This document shows, in pieces, positions 49,398 through 58,120 of a stretch of 64,000 nt of DNA (position 1 is the stretch's first letter; the number at the start of each line of letters is the position of its first letter). Position numbers and translations under genes: made by a program. Source of the stretch: Mycobacterium gordonae. Lineage in GTDB: Bacteria; Actinomycetota; Actinomycetes; Mycobacteriales; Mycobacteriaceae. Location: positions 6,294,739-6,358,738 of the forward strand of contig NZ_CP070973.1 of assembly GCF_017086405.1 (NCBI RefSeq), given 5' to 3'. A model generated the notes under the pieces. That model ran no database searches and was not told the DNA's origin. It saw nothing but the letters and a program-made list of their open reading frames with translations.

Positions 49398-49853
49398 ATG
49401 GCAACATCGGACGGATTCCACCCGGACTTCGACTCCCGGCACGTTGACGTGCGTCGCACGCAGGTTCATCACATCAGAGCGTCTCAACTCGATTCGGACA
49501 CCGCCCAGACGGACGGCCTGCAGCGCTTCGCCGCCATCAGCGGCAAGTCGGTTGGCGCGGAGCAGTTGTGGATGGGCGAGACGTACATCGAGCCGGACAC
49601 GGCGTCGGGCAACCATCACCACGGCGAGTCGGAGACGGCGATCTATGTGCGAAGTGGCAACCCGGAGTTCGTCTTTCATGATGGCGTCCAGGAGGTGCGC
49701 ATCAAGACCGAGCCGGGCGACTACATCTTCGTCCCACCGTTCGTGCCTCATCGGGAGGAGAACCCGGACCCGACCACTCCCGCCGAGGTGGTCATCGCCC
49801 GCAACAGCCAGGAGGCCATCGTGGTGAACCTGCCGGAGCTCTACCCGCTCTGA
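49398..49853 (+). CDS. small cupin-domain protein
   Basis: 151 residues, one cupin barrel: motif 1 GNHHHGESETAIYVRSG with metal-binding His/Glu, motif 2 PGDYIFVPPFVPHREENP. Such proteins are dioxygenases, isomerases or ligand binders; no specific reaction can be named. ATG 49398 has AAAGGAG 7 nt upstream. It is the last gene of the regulon operon, 16 nt after the flavoprotein. Confidence 0.87.
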   Translation: MATSDGFHPDFDSRHVDVRRTQVHHIRASQLDSDTAQTDGLQRFAAISGKSVGAEQLWMGETYIEPDTASGNHHHGESETAIYVRSGNPEFVFHDGVQEVRIKTEPGDYIFVPPFVPHREENPDPTTPAEVVIARNSQEAIVVNLPELYPL

Positions 49854-49900
49854 ACGCCGCACCGGGGCCCCGGTGCCCCCACGGTCGCCTTGACGGACTC

Positions 49901-49926
49901 GTATTAAGACGTTTTAATACGTATTA
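49901..49926. promoter_or_regulatory. overlapping palindromes at the GntR promoter/start
   Basis: 49901-49920 is a 20-bp palindrome with one mismatched pair (arms GTATTAA/TTAATAC). It overlaps a perfect 12-bp palindrome TAATACGTATTA at 49915-49926, which reaches the A of the gntR start codon. Autoregulation by the GntR protein is expected. Confidence 0.75.
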
Positions 49927-50735
49927 TGTCATCTGCGGAGGCCCGCCTAGACCTCGACGCCGCTGAGCTGGAGATATCTCGTGGCAGCGTGCCGGCGACC
50001 ACCCAACTCGCCGAGGCCTTGAAAGCGCAGATCGTCGCCCAACGGCTACCGCGAGGTGGGCGCTTGCCCAGCGAGAAGGAACTGATCGACCGGACCGGGT
50101 TGAGCCGGGTGACCGTGCGCGCGGCGGTGGGGCTGCTCGAGAGCCAGGGGTGGCTGGTGCGGAGGCAAGGCCTGGGCACCTTCGTCGCCGAACCGGTCAG
50201 GCAGGAGCTCGCGTCCGGCGTCCGCACCATCACAGAGGTGCTGTCAGACTCCGGCATCACTCCCCGGGTGGACGTGCTGTCTCGCGCGGCAATTGCGGCG
50301 CCGCAACAGGTTTGCAACATCTTGGGCGTCTCGGAAGTGCTATGTCTGCGTCGGCTCTATCGCGCCGGCGACGAACCACTCGCCGTGGTCACCGCATACC
50401 TTCCGACGGCGTTGGGGCAGGCCGTTGAGCCGTTACTCGCGGGCGCGCCGACCGAGACCACTTACACCATGTGGGAGCAGGAGCTCGGCGTGCACATCGG
50501 TCGCGCCACCTACGAGATTCATGCATCCGGCGCTTCCGATGACATCGCCGCAGCGCTGAACCTGACGACCGGCGCACCCGTGCTCGTCGTCGACCGGATC
50601 AGCTACACCGAGGACGACAAACCGCTCGAGGTGGTGCAGTTCCACCACCGTCCGGAGCGATACAGGTTCGCCGTCACGCTGCCGCGAACGATCGTCGGTC
50701 CGGGTGCCGGAATCATCGAGGAGACTAACCAGTGA
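49926..50735 (+). CDS. GntR-family regulator, HutC subfamily (Rv0792c-like)
   Basis: 269 residues. Winged helix: TQLAEALKAQIVAQRLPRGGRLPSEKELIDRTGLSRVTVRAAVGLLESQGWLVRRQGLGTFV region (about 27-85), followed by a UTRA ligand-binding domain (TEVLSDSGITPRVDVLS...EVLCLRRLYRAGDEPLAVVTAYLP). HutC-type regulators respond to small metabolites. No Shine-Dalgarno precedes ATG 49926 and the operator reaches the start, so the mRNA may be leaderless. Its stop overlaps the next start (GTGA). Confidence 0.9.
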   Translation: MSSAEARLDLDAAELEISRGSVPATTQLAEALKAQIVAQRLPRGGRLPSEKELIDRTGLSRVTVRAAVGLLESQGWLVRRQGLGTFVAEPVRQELASGVRTITEVLSDSGITPRVDVLSRAAIAAPQQVCNILGVSEVLCLRRLYRAGDEPLAVVTAYLPTALGQAVEPLLAGAPTETTYTMWEQELGVHIGRATYEIHASGASDDIAAALNLTTGAPVLVVDRISYTEDDKPLEVVQFHHRPERYRFAVTLPRTIVGPGAGIIEETNQ

Positions 50736-51733
50736 ATTCCGACGTGCGGTTCGGCCTCATCTTGGCGCTGACGGTCAACGGGCTTGCGGTGAGCGCATAT
50801 CGCGACATGGTCGCCGTCTCCCAGCAGGCGGAGCAATGCGGCTTCGATTCGGTATGGCTGTGCGATCACTTCCTCACCATCAGTCCCGATGACTACGTCA
50901 AGGACGCGGGCATTGCCGTTGAATCCAGCGGTGCGGACCCGGGCGGACCGCCCGCCTCGCTTCCGCTGTTGGAGTGCTGGACGGCGCTGAGTGCTCTGGC
51001 GCGGGACACCACCCGGTTGCGCCTGGGCACCAGCGTGCTGTGCAACTCCTACCGTCATCCTTCGGTGCTGGCGAAGATGGCTGCGACACTCGACGTCATC
51101 TCCGAGGGACGGCTCGATCTCGGCATGGGCGCCGGCTGGTTCCAGCGTGAGTTCGACGCCTACGGCATCCCCTTTCCGCCAGTGCGCGAACGGGTCTCGG
51201 CGCTTGCCGAGTCGCTGGAAGTGATGAAGGCCGTGTGGACCGAGCCGAACCCCACGTTCGCCGGGCAGTTCTACACCTTGAACGGCGCCATCTGTGATCC
51301 ACCCCCGGTGCAGCGGCCCCATCCGCCGCTGTGGATCGGCGGGGAGGGCGACCGGGTGCACCGCATCGCCGCCAAGTCCGCCCAGGGTCTCAACGTGCGG
51401 TGGTGGTCGCCTCGACAGATCGCCGCGCGCCGCGACTTCCTCAGCCGCGCCTGCGAGTCCGCGGGCCGCGACCCGGCGACGCTGCGCCTGTCGGTCACGG
51501 CCCTGCTCGCACCCACCGAATCCGCCGAACAGGAGGCACGGGTCCGCGCCGAGTTCGCCTCGATCCCCGAATCGGGGCTCATCGTGGGTTCCCCCGACAG
51601 CTGCGTCGAGCGCATCCGCGAATACCAGCGCTGCGGTGTCGACCAGTTCCTGTTCGCGATTCCCCATGTGGTCCAATCCGAGTACCTCGACACCGTCGGA
51701 CGCGACATCATCCCCCTGGCGAGGTCGCACTGA
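50732..51733 (+). CDS. luciferase-like (LLM) F420-type oxidoreductase (Rv0791c-like)
   Basis: 333 residues, TIM-barrel luciferase-like monooxygenase family. Indicative parts: QQAEQCGFDSVWLCDHF, RLRLGTSVLCNSYRHPSVLAKMAATLDVISEGRLDLGMGAGW and PPLWIGGEGDRVHRIAAK. Most mycobacterial members use coenzyme F420 rather than FMN. Start GTG 50732 overlaps the GntR stop by 4 nt; the pair should be expressed together and the GntR ligand may be a substrate or product. Confidence 0.9.
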   Translation: MNSDVRFGLILALTVNGLAVSAYRDMVAVSQQAEQCGFDSVWLCDHFLTISPDDYVKDAGIAVESSGADPGGPPASLPLLECWTALSALARDTTRLRLGTSVLCNSYRHPSVLAKMAATLDVISEGRLDLGMGAGWFQREFDAYGIPFPPVRERVSALAESLEVMKAVWTEPNPTFAGQFYTLNGAICDPPPVQRPHPPLWIGGEGDRVHRIAAKSAQGLNVRWWSPRQIAARRDFLSRACESAGRDPATLRLSVTALLAPTESAEQEARVRAEFASIPESGLIVGSPDSCVERIREYQRCGVDQFLFAIPHVVQSEYLDTVGRDIIPLARSH

Positions 51734-51825
51734 AGCCCCACCCCTCAGCGAATTCTCAACTGATTCTTTGGAATCGTTGGCTCTGGCTCAAGGATCCGCA
51801 TAGTCGGGTAGCGGAGCATGGGACC

Positions 51826-52296
51826 ATGTCTGAGCCTGTAGGCGAGCCGCTGAACACCAACCTGATCGAGCGCTACCTGTGCACCCGGGCGCGGCGTTAC
51901 TTCCGCGGCCGGCACGATGGCGAGTTCTTCTTCGTTCTCAACACCGCTCTGCGCTTACATGTGCATCTAGAAATCCCGCCCCTGCACCCCGATGTTTTCA
52001 CCATCCGCGTCACCCCGGCGTACTTCTTCCCCGCCTCGGATCGCGCGCGGCTCACCGCCCTCGCCGACGCCTGGAACGAGCATAATCGCGACGTCACCGC
52101 GATCGTGCACGGCTCGTCGGACCCGCAACGCATCGGCGTCGCGGCCGAGCAGTCCCGGTGGATCGGTGAGCGGGTCCGCTTCGACGATCTCGCGGCATTC
52201 ACCGACCGCGCCACCGCGGCGGGCATCGATCTTTTCAGCCGATTGACCGTGGCCGCGGAGCTGCCGTCGCCGCCGCTGCTGCTCGACGCGAGCTAG
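51826..52296 (+). CDS. YbjN-domain protein
   Basis: 156 residues. The sequence (LIERYLCTRARRYF...GEFFFVLNTALRLHVHLEIP...PDVFTIRVTPAYFFPASDRARLTALADAWN) fits the small actinobacterial YbjN/T3SS-chaperone-like fold. These proteins have no enzymatic motif and an unclear, possibly regulatory, role. ATG 51826 is chosen; 92 bp separate it from the luciferase-like gene, so it may have its own promoter. Confidence 0.75.
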   Translation: MSEPVGEPLNTNLIERYLCTRARRYFRGRHDGEFFFVLNTALRLHVHLEIPPLHPDVFTIRVTPAYFFPASDRARLTALADAWNEHNRDVTAIVHGSSDPQRIGVAAEQSRWIGERVRFDDLAAFTDRATAAGIDLFSRLTVAAELPSPPLLLDAS

Positions 52297-52445
52297 CCCA
52301 GGCGCCCAGTCAGCACCTGTCCGGACACGGCTCACCGACGACCAGACGCTTGACGACCCGCCTGACGCGACCGACGCACTGAGCGCCACATTCTACGAAC
52401 TACGCTGCCCCACTGCGCGTTACGACCGGATGTCCGCCTGACGGA

Positions 52446-53120
52446 TCAGGCCGTCAGCACCGCGTCGAGTGCCGAATAGAACAGGCCCAAGCCGTCGTCG
52501 GACGGACCGGTCAATCCCTCGATGGCGTGCTCGGGGTGCGGCATCAGACCTACGACGCGCCCGTTGGCGGAGCTGATGCCGGCGATGTCGTGCTGAGAGC
52601 CGTTGATGTTGTCGCGGTAACGGAACACCACCCGTCCGTCGCCCTCGAGCTGATCGAGCACCTCCTTGGGCGCGACATAGCGGCCTTCGCCCGACTTCAG
52701 CGGAATCAGCAGGTCGGCATCGGACTCGAAACGCGATGTCCACGCGGTCGAGGTGGATGTGACGCGCAGCCACACGTCGCGGCAGATGAAATGCAGCCCG
52801 ACATTCCGCGTCAGGGCACCGGGGAGCAGGCCCGCCTCGCAGAGCACCTGAAAACCGTTGCAGATTCCGAGCACCGGCATGCCGCGGTCGGCCGCGGCCA
52901 CCACCTCGCCCATCACCGGCGCGAACCTGGCGATCGCCCCGGCGCGTAGGTAGTCGCCGTAGGAGAAGCCGCCGGGCACCACCACGGCGTCGACACCCTT
53001 GAGGTCGGCGTCGGCGTGCCACAGACTGACCGCCTCGGCGCCCACCAGGCGGGCCGCCCGCGCGGCATCGACGTCGTCGAGGGTTCCCGGGAAGGTGATG
53101 ATGCCGATCCGTGCCGTCAC
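52446..53120 (-). CDS. purQ: PurQ, FGAM synthase glutaminase subunit
   Basis: 224 residues, class I glutamine amidotransferase: nucleophile Cys87 in VLGICNGFQ, His/Glu of the triad in GLMPHPEHAIE, oxyanion region VVPGGFSYGDYLRAGA. It supplies ammonia to PurL. It overlaps the purS stop by 4 nt and is encoded on the minus strand some 15 kb from purL. Confidence 0.97.
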   Translation of the reverse strand: MTARIGIITFPGTLDDVDAARAARLVGAEAVSLWHADADLKGVDAVVVPGGFSYGDYLRAGAIARFAPVMGEVVAAADRGMPVLGICNGFQVLCEAGLLPGALTRNVGLHFICRDVWLRVTSTSTAWTSRFESDADLLIPLKSGEGRYVAPKEVLDQLEGDGRVVFRYRDNINGSQHDIAGISSANGRVVGLMPHPEHAIEGLTGPSDDGLGLFYSALDAVLTA

Positions 53121-53356
53121 TGCGGGTCCCGGCTGATGGTCCAGTCCTCGATCACCGTGTTCGCCAGCAGCGACTCCGCGATCTCGGCGAGCTGGGAGTC
53201 ATCTACCGTGTCGTCGACCTCTAGTTCAAATCTCTTGCCTTGACGGACATCTGAGATTCCGGGATGACCCAACCGCCCCAGGGCGCCGACAATCGCCTGC
53301 CCCTGCGGGTCAAGGATCTCCGCTTTGGGCATCACATGTACGACCACCCGGGCCAC
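53117..53356 (-). CDS. purS: PurS, FGAM synthase small subunit
   Basis: 79 residues from GTG 53356, which has a strong GAGGAGGAAC site; M. tuberculosis PurS (Rv0787A) has the same length. Pattern ARVVVHVMPKAEILDPQGQAI...LGHPGISDVRQGKRFEL is typical. It bridges PurQ and PurL. The longer upstream frame is not coding. Confidence 0.95.
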   Translation of the reverse strand: MARVVVHVMPKAEILDPQGQAIVGALGRLGHPGISDVRQGKRFELEVDDTVDDSQLAEIAESLLANTVIEDWTISRDPQ

Positions 53357-53418
53357 TGCGTTCCTCCTCAGCTCCGACGACTGCGCGTCCGCGCCAACTC
53401 TACCGACCCCGCCGCGCC

Positions 53419-54171
53419 CTAGGCGACCAGAACCAAGCCGTCGCCGCCCACCTCGGCGACGCGGCGGTGCGCATCCCCGTCCGGATCCAGGGCGGCGTCG
53501 CGCAGCGGGGTCCATGCGGTGACTTCGAAGGGACGATCCGCCAGCGCAGACGCGGCGCGAGCGGTACGGGCCGCAGCGATGAACTCCTCGAATCGCGGGT
53601 GATCCAGCGCGATGTTCATGGCGTCGCATCGCGTGCCGGCAATCTTGGCCAGGCCCGTGCTGTTGACCCCGAGCAATATCGGCGGGCGAGGCGACGGCAG
53701 CGGAAAAGCTGCCCAGGTGTCCGTTCGATCCGGGTCCCATTGGGCGTCGCACAGGTCGATGACGTCGATGAGGTGCTGGTGGCGGCGCTCTACCGAGTCA
53801 TACAGCGGGATATCGAGCAATTCATGCTCCCGGGACCAGGCAGTGCCGGGAGCGGCCCCGGCGCCCAGTCCGAACACGAAGCGGCCGCCGCTGATCTCTT
53901 GCACCGAAGCGGCCGCCGCGACGGTGACTCCGGCCGGCCGGTTGGCCGCGTTGACCACCAGGGTGCCGATACCGATGGTGGAGGTCGCGGCCGCCAGCGC
54001 GCCGGCCAAGGTGAAGCACTCCAACATTCGGGTTCCCGACAACATCGCGCCGCAGAGATGGTCGAAAACCCACGCTCTACCCAAGCCGTCGGCCTCAGCC
54101 TGCAATACCCGGTCGAGCAACTGCGGCCAGGGATGCCTGGCCGCACTGTAGAGAATGTCGATTTTCACCAT
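53419..54171 (-). CDS. short luciferase-like (LLM) oxidoreductase
   Basis: 250 residues. LLM family signs: RVLQAEADGLGRAWVFDHL, STIGIGTLVVNAANRPAGVTVAAAASVQEISGGRFVFGLGAG and PILLGVNSTGLAKIAG. It is shorter than typical F420-dependent enzymes (about 300-340), mainly in the C-terminal part, with no sign of truncation by mutation. The substrate is unknown. It lies upstream of purS in the same direction with a 62-bp gap. Confidence 0.82.
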   Translation of the reverse strand: MVKIDILYSAARHPWPQLLDRVLQAEADGLGRAWVFDHLCGAMLSGTRMLECFTLAGALAAATSTIGIGTLVVNAANRPAGVTVAAAASVQEISGGRFVFGLGAGAAPGTAWSREHELLDIPLYDSVERRHQHLIDVIDLCDAQWDPDRTDTWAAFPLPSPRPPILLGVNSTGLAKIAGTRCDAMNIALDHPRFEEFIAAARTARAASALADRPFEVTAWTPLRDAALDPDGDAHRRVAEVGGDGLVLVA

Positions 54172-54205
54172 GCGAACTATGCGTAATTCGTTGCGCCAGT
54201 TGATA

Positions 54206-54895
54206 TCACGGACATGATGCGATGTAGGCCCCGCACAGCGGGGCGATCAGGGCGTCCAGTACGGTGGCATCGTTGAGCACTGGCCAGGGCACCCGCGGCG
54301 TCCCCGCTGCCCACAATGTGAGTTCACTGATTGTGCTACTCGCCACGTGCGCTACCAGGTAGGTGTGCAAGATCAGCGGCCCGCTGACCACGGCAGCCAT
54401 CCGGGTCGATTCGTCGTCGGTGATCGACGGCGACTGCGCGGCCGCCCCCAGTTGGCATCCGCGCAGCGCGGCGACGGCGGTGCTGAACACCGAGGCGGCC
54501 AGCGCGCCGCCGCGGGCGGTGTCCCCGCGCCAGTGCACTATCTGCGCGTACAGCTGCCACTGACCGTCTGGCTGGGCAACCATGGCGCGTGCGGTGACAG
54601 CGGAGTTGCGGCTGTCCTTCGGTAGCGCCGTGGTGTTGCAGACCTGCTCGAACTTGAACTGCGGGGTTCCGCCACCTGTCACGGCGGTGTCGATACCGCC
54701 GAGGTCCGGCCAGTCGTACACCGAGTGCAGTGGTATCGACCGCCGGTCGATCCACGCTGAGCTCGGGATCTGATCGCACACCGGCGGGCAGGTCTCGGGC
54801 TCGGCGGGTGCGGGGGTAGCGGCGACGAGCGCGATCGCGAAGCTACCGGCGACCATCATGGTCGCCAGAAACACTCTCAGCTGCACGGCCCCCAT
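54206..54895 (-). CDS. secreted protein of unknown function with signal peptide
   Basis: 229 residues from ATG 54895. A Sec signal peptide (VFLATMMVAGSFAIALVAATPAPA, cleavage predicted near APA-EPE) is followed by a Cys-containing mature part (ETCPPVCDQIPSS; FEQVCNTTAL; LRGCQLG; PLCGAYIASCP) that probably forms disulphides outside the cell. I do not recognise a domain. An in-frame ATG at 54937 would start inside the divergent gene and would spoil the signal peptide. Confidence 0.72.
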   Translation of the reverse strand: MGAVQLRVFLATMMVAGSFAIALVAATPAPAEPETCPPVCDQIPSSAWIDRRSIPLHSVYDWPDLGGIDTAVTGGGTPQFKFEQVCNTTALPKDSRNSAVTARAMVAQPDGQWQLYAQIVHWRGDTARGGALAASVFSTAVAALRGCQLGAAAQSPSITDDESTRMAAVVSGPLILHTYLVAHVASSTISELTLWAAGTPRVPWPVLNDATVLDALIAPLCGAYIASCP

Positions 54896-54913
54896 CAAGG
54901 CACAATCGTAGAC

Positions 54914-55552
54914 ATGCAACTGACGCATTTCGGGCATTCTTGTTTACTTGCCGAGTTCGGTCAGACCAAGATTCTTTTTGATCCCGGCAGTTTCGCCCAC
55001 GGCTTCGAAGGAATCACCGGCCTGTCGGCGATTCTGATCACCCACCAGCATCCCGACCACGTCGACGTCTCACGGCTGCCGGCGTTGCTCGAGGGCAATC
55101 CTGATGCCGTGTTGTACGCCGACCCGCAGACCACCGAGCAACTCGGCGAGCCGTGCCGTTCGGTGCATGTCGGCGACGAACTCGCGGTCGGACAGCTCAG
55201 TATCCGGGCCGTCGGCGGCAGACATGCCGTCATTCACCCGGAAATCCCGGTGATAGAGAACATTTCGTTTCTCGTCGGCGACGGCGAGCACCGCGCGCGG
55301 TTGATGCATCCCGGTGACGCGTTGTTCGTCCCCAAGGAACCGGTGGATGTCCTGGCCACTCCGGCCGCCGCCCCGTGGATGAAGATCTCGGAGGCCGTCG
55401 ACTACCTGCGGGCGGTCGCACCCGACCGGGCGGTGCCCATTCACCAGGGTGTGGTGGCGCCCGAGGCGCGGGGCATTTACTACGGCCGGCTCACCGAGAT
55501 GACCAGCACGGACTTTCAGGTTCTTCCGGAGGAGGAGGCCGTCACCTTCTGA
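54914..55552 (+). CDS. metallo-beta-lactamase-fold hydrolase (Rv0786c-like)
   Basis: 212 residues. Metal-binding THQHPDHVD (His44, His46, Asp48, His49), N-terminal MQLTHFGHSCLL as in UPF0173-type metal-dependent hydrolases, and late His residues in GRHAVIH, LMHPGDALF and PIHQGV. The substrate is unknown. The divergent gap to the secreted-protein gene is only 18 bp, so both are likely leaderless. Confidence 0.85.
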   Translation: MQLTHFGHSCLLAEFGQTKILFDPGSFAHGFEGITGLSAILITHQHPDHVDVSRLPALLEGNPDAVLYADPQTTEQLGEPCRSVHVGDELAVGQLSIRAVGGRHAVIHPEIPVIENISFLVGDGEHRARLMHPGDALFVPKEPVDVLATPAAAPWMKISEAVDYLRAVAPDRAVPIHQGVVAPEARGIYYGRLTEMTSTDFQVLPEEEAVTF

Positions 55553-55574
55553 GGTGGGCCCGCTCCCTCGCGAG

Positions 55575-57248
55575 CTAGGTGATGTCCTCGGCGACACCGC
55601 GGCCTGCGGCGCGGCCGGAGAAGATGCAGCCGCCCAGGAAGGTTCCCTCCAAGGCCCGGTAGCCATGCATCCCGCCACCGCCGAAACCGGCCGCCTCGCC
55701 CGCCGCGTATAGCCCGTTGATCGGAGTGCCGTCCGACCTGAGCACCCGGCAATCCAGATCGGTTTCGATGCCGCCCAACGTCTTTCGCGTCAGGATGTGC
55801 AACTTGACCGCAATCAGCGGCCCGGCCTTCGGGTCGACCAGCCGGTGCGGCGCCACCACGCGGCCCAGGCGATCGCCGAGATAGCCCCGGGCGGCCCGAA
55901 TCGCGGTGATCTGGCCGTCCTTGGTGAACTTGTTGGCCACCTCGCGATCGCGTGAGGTGACCGCGGCCGCCACCGTCTCGTAGTCCAACGGCTCCACGTC
56001 GGGCAGCCCGTTCATCGCCTCCACCAGCTCCGGTAGCGAGTCGGCGGTAACGAAGTCCACGCCCCGGTCGATGAACGCCTGCACCGGACCGGGTGGCCCG
56101 GACCTGGCGCGCGCCCGTAACAGCCGGCGCACGCTGTGCCCGGTCAGATCGGGATTCTGCTCCTGCCCGGACAGCGCGAATTCCTTCTCGATAATCCTGG
56201 CGTTCAACACAAACCAGGTGTAGTCATAGCCGCTGGCGGCGATGTACTCCAAGGTTCCCAACGTATCGAAGCCGGGAAACAGCGGCACCGGCAACCGGTT
56301 TCCCGCGCCATCCAGCCACAGCGACGACGGGCCCGGAATGATGCGGATGCCGTGCTGCGGCCAGATCGGGTCGTAATTGGTGATTCCCTCGGTGTAATGC
56401 CACATGCGGTCTGGGTTGATCACCCGCGCGCCGGCCTTCTGGGCAATGCCGATCATCCTGCCGTCGACGTGGGCCGGTACTCCGCTGAGCAACTGCCTGG
56501 GGGCCCGGCCCATCCGACGCGGCCAGTTCTTGCGCACCAGATCGTGGTTACCGCCAATGCCGCCGCTCGTCACCACCACCGCCGAGGCGCGGAACTCGAA
56601 CTTTCTCAACGCCTTTCGCGACGACGCCACGCCACGCGGTTCCTCGGACGGCTCCAGCACGGTACCCCGGACGCCGGTGACCGCATCGCCTTCGACAATC
56701 AGCCTGTCGACCTGATGGCGGTGGGCAAAACGAACATGGGGCCGGTTACGCAGTTGCCGCGCGAACATTTCCACCAGCGCCGGTCCCGTCCCCCAGGTGA
56801 TGTGAAACCGCGGCACCGAATTACCGTGTCCCTGCGCGTCATAGCCACCACGCTCGGCCCATCCGACCACCGGAAAGATCTTCAGACCGCGCGCCCGCAG
56901 CCAGCTGCGCTTCTCCCCCGCCGCGAAGTCGACGTAGGCGTGCGCCCACTGCTCCGGCCAGTAGTCCTCGGGACGGTCGAAGGCCGCGGTGCCCAGCCAA
57001 TCCTGCAGCGCGAGTTCGTGACTGTCACGGATTCCCAGTCGGCGCTGTTCAGGGCTGTCGACGAAGAACAGGCCGCCGAACGACCAGTAAGCCTGGCCCC
57101 CGAGGTTGGCGCTGTTCTCCTGATCGACGATAAGCACCCGCAGCCCGCGGTCCACCAGTTCGCAGGCCGCGACCAGCCCGGCAAGTCCGGCTCCGACGAT
57201 GATCGCATCGGCTGTGAAGTCCTCCGAAACCGAAACCGCATCGCTCAT
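55575..57248 (-). CDS. FAD-dependent oxidoreductase, FRD/KstD-like (Rv0785-like)
   Basis: 557 residues. N-terminal FAD-binding AIIVGAGLAGLVAACELVDRG with ENSANLGGQAYWSFGG, a middle RASAVVVTSGGIGG and a C-terminal NGLYAAGEAAGFGGGGMHGYRALEGTFLGGC typical of the fumarate reductase/3-ketosteroid dehydrogenase flavoprotein family. A predicted dehydrogenase of an unknown, possibly steroid-like or hydrophobic, substrate. Confidence 0.88.
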   Translation of the reverse strand: MSDAVSVSEDFTADAIIVGAGLAGLVAACELVDRGLRVLIVDQENSANLGGQAYWSFGGLFFVDSPEQRRLGIRDSHELALQDWLGTAAFDRPEDYWPEQWAHAYVDFAAGEKRSWLRARGLKIFPVVGWAERGGYDAQGHGNSVPRFHITWGTGPALVEMFARQLRNRPHVRFAHRHQVDRLIVEGDAVTGVRGTVLEPSEEPRGVASSRKALRKFEFRASAVVVTSGGIGGNHDLVRKNWPRRMGRAPRQLLSGVPAHVDGRMIGIAQKAGARVINPDRMWHYTEGITNYDPIWPQHGIRIIPGPSSLWLDGAGNRLPVPLFPGFDTLGTLEYIAASGYDYTWFVLNARIIEKEFALSGQEQNPDLTGHSVRRLLRARARSGPPGPVQAFIDRGVDFVTADSLPELVEAMNGLPDVEPLDYETVAAAVTSRDREVANKFTKDGQITAIRAARGYLGDRLGRVVAPHRLVDPKAGPLIAVKLHILTRKTLGGIETDLDCRVLRSDGTPINGLYAAGEAAGFGGGGMHGYRALEGTFLGGCIFSGRAAGRGVAEDIT

Positions 57249-57293
57249 GTCGAAACAGGGTAGCGCCCGGTGCGAGATCAGACCCGCCGAGTA

Positions 57294-57998
57294 TCAGGCG
57301 GCGTCGAGCATCGCCCTCCGCGGTCGCCAGCTGTACACGGTGGGCGTGCATTCCTGTAACAGGGCCAGGTCGACGGCATCCAGCATCGCCTGCCGTGGGC
57401 CAGGCTTGCGCAGGTGACGCGCCGCGACGGCAATGCGTACCACCCCGCCGCGCCGGGCGATCCGGTCGGCGGACAGCACCACCATCCGACACCACCACGG
57501 TTCGGCCAGAAACCCTTCGCCGATACCCAGGACGCGGGCCCGCACCGTGTGGTCGCGGACCAGGTCGGTAATCCCGTAAGCGTCGGCGAGGAGCCGAAAA
57601 CCGTTGTGCGGTAGGGCCTTGACGACTCCCGGGGAGACGAGCCAGCCCGGCGCCGCGAACAGCCGGGTGCGCAGGCCGAGGTGCTCGAGCACCCGGTCGG
57701 CGGCCTTGATGCGCAGGTTGGCCTCGTGCGCGTGCAGCGTCGCGAACTCACCTCGCCGCTTCTTGGTGGCGGCATCGTTGTAGCCGTGCAGTACCAGGGC
57801 GTCGCCGCGAGCGCGACGCTCGCTCAGCCAGTCCACGGTGCGGGTGTCGCGGTCGAGTCGATAGTCACTGCCCAGCCGCGGTGCCACGAGCAGTGACACG
57901 GGAACAGCACGGGCGTCCATCTGAGCACAGAAGTCGGCGACGTCAGTCAGCGTTTGCTCGCCGATTCCCGAAACCGAGACGATCAGTTTTCCAGACAT
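57294..57998 (-). CDS. DUF2334-type predicted deacetylase (Rv0784-like)
   Basis: 234 residues from ATG 57998. Polysaccharide-deacetylase-like NodB fold: KLIVSVSGIGEQTLTDVADFCAQ, VSLLVAPRL, DALVLHGYND (His/Asp metal region), LFAAPGWLVS. It may remove acetyl groups from a cell-envelope sugar; no substrate is known. It lies 45 bp upstream of the FAD oxidoreductase gene in the same direction. Confidence 0.78.
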   Translation of the reverse strand: MSGKLIVSVSGIGEQTLTDVADFCAQMDARAVPVSLLVAPRLGSDYRLDRDTRTVDWLSERRARGDALVLHGYNDAATKKRRGEFATLHAHEANLRIKAADRVLEHLGLRTRLFAAPGWLVSPGVVKALPHNGFRLLADAYGITDLVRDHTVRARVLGIGEGFLAEPWWCRMVVLSADRIARRGGVVRIAVAARHLRKPGPRQAMLDAVDLALLQECTPTVYSWRPRRAMLDAA

Positions 57999-58120
57999 AT
58001 TTGCAGTTTGCCGAGCACAGGTGTCGAGACGGTGAAGGACACACGGACGGCAGACGTATATCAAGCCTGTGATCAGGTCGAACGGGGCTCCCTTGAGCCG
58101 GACGTCACAATCCGTTAGAT

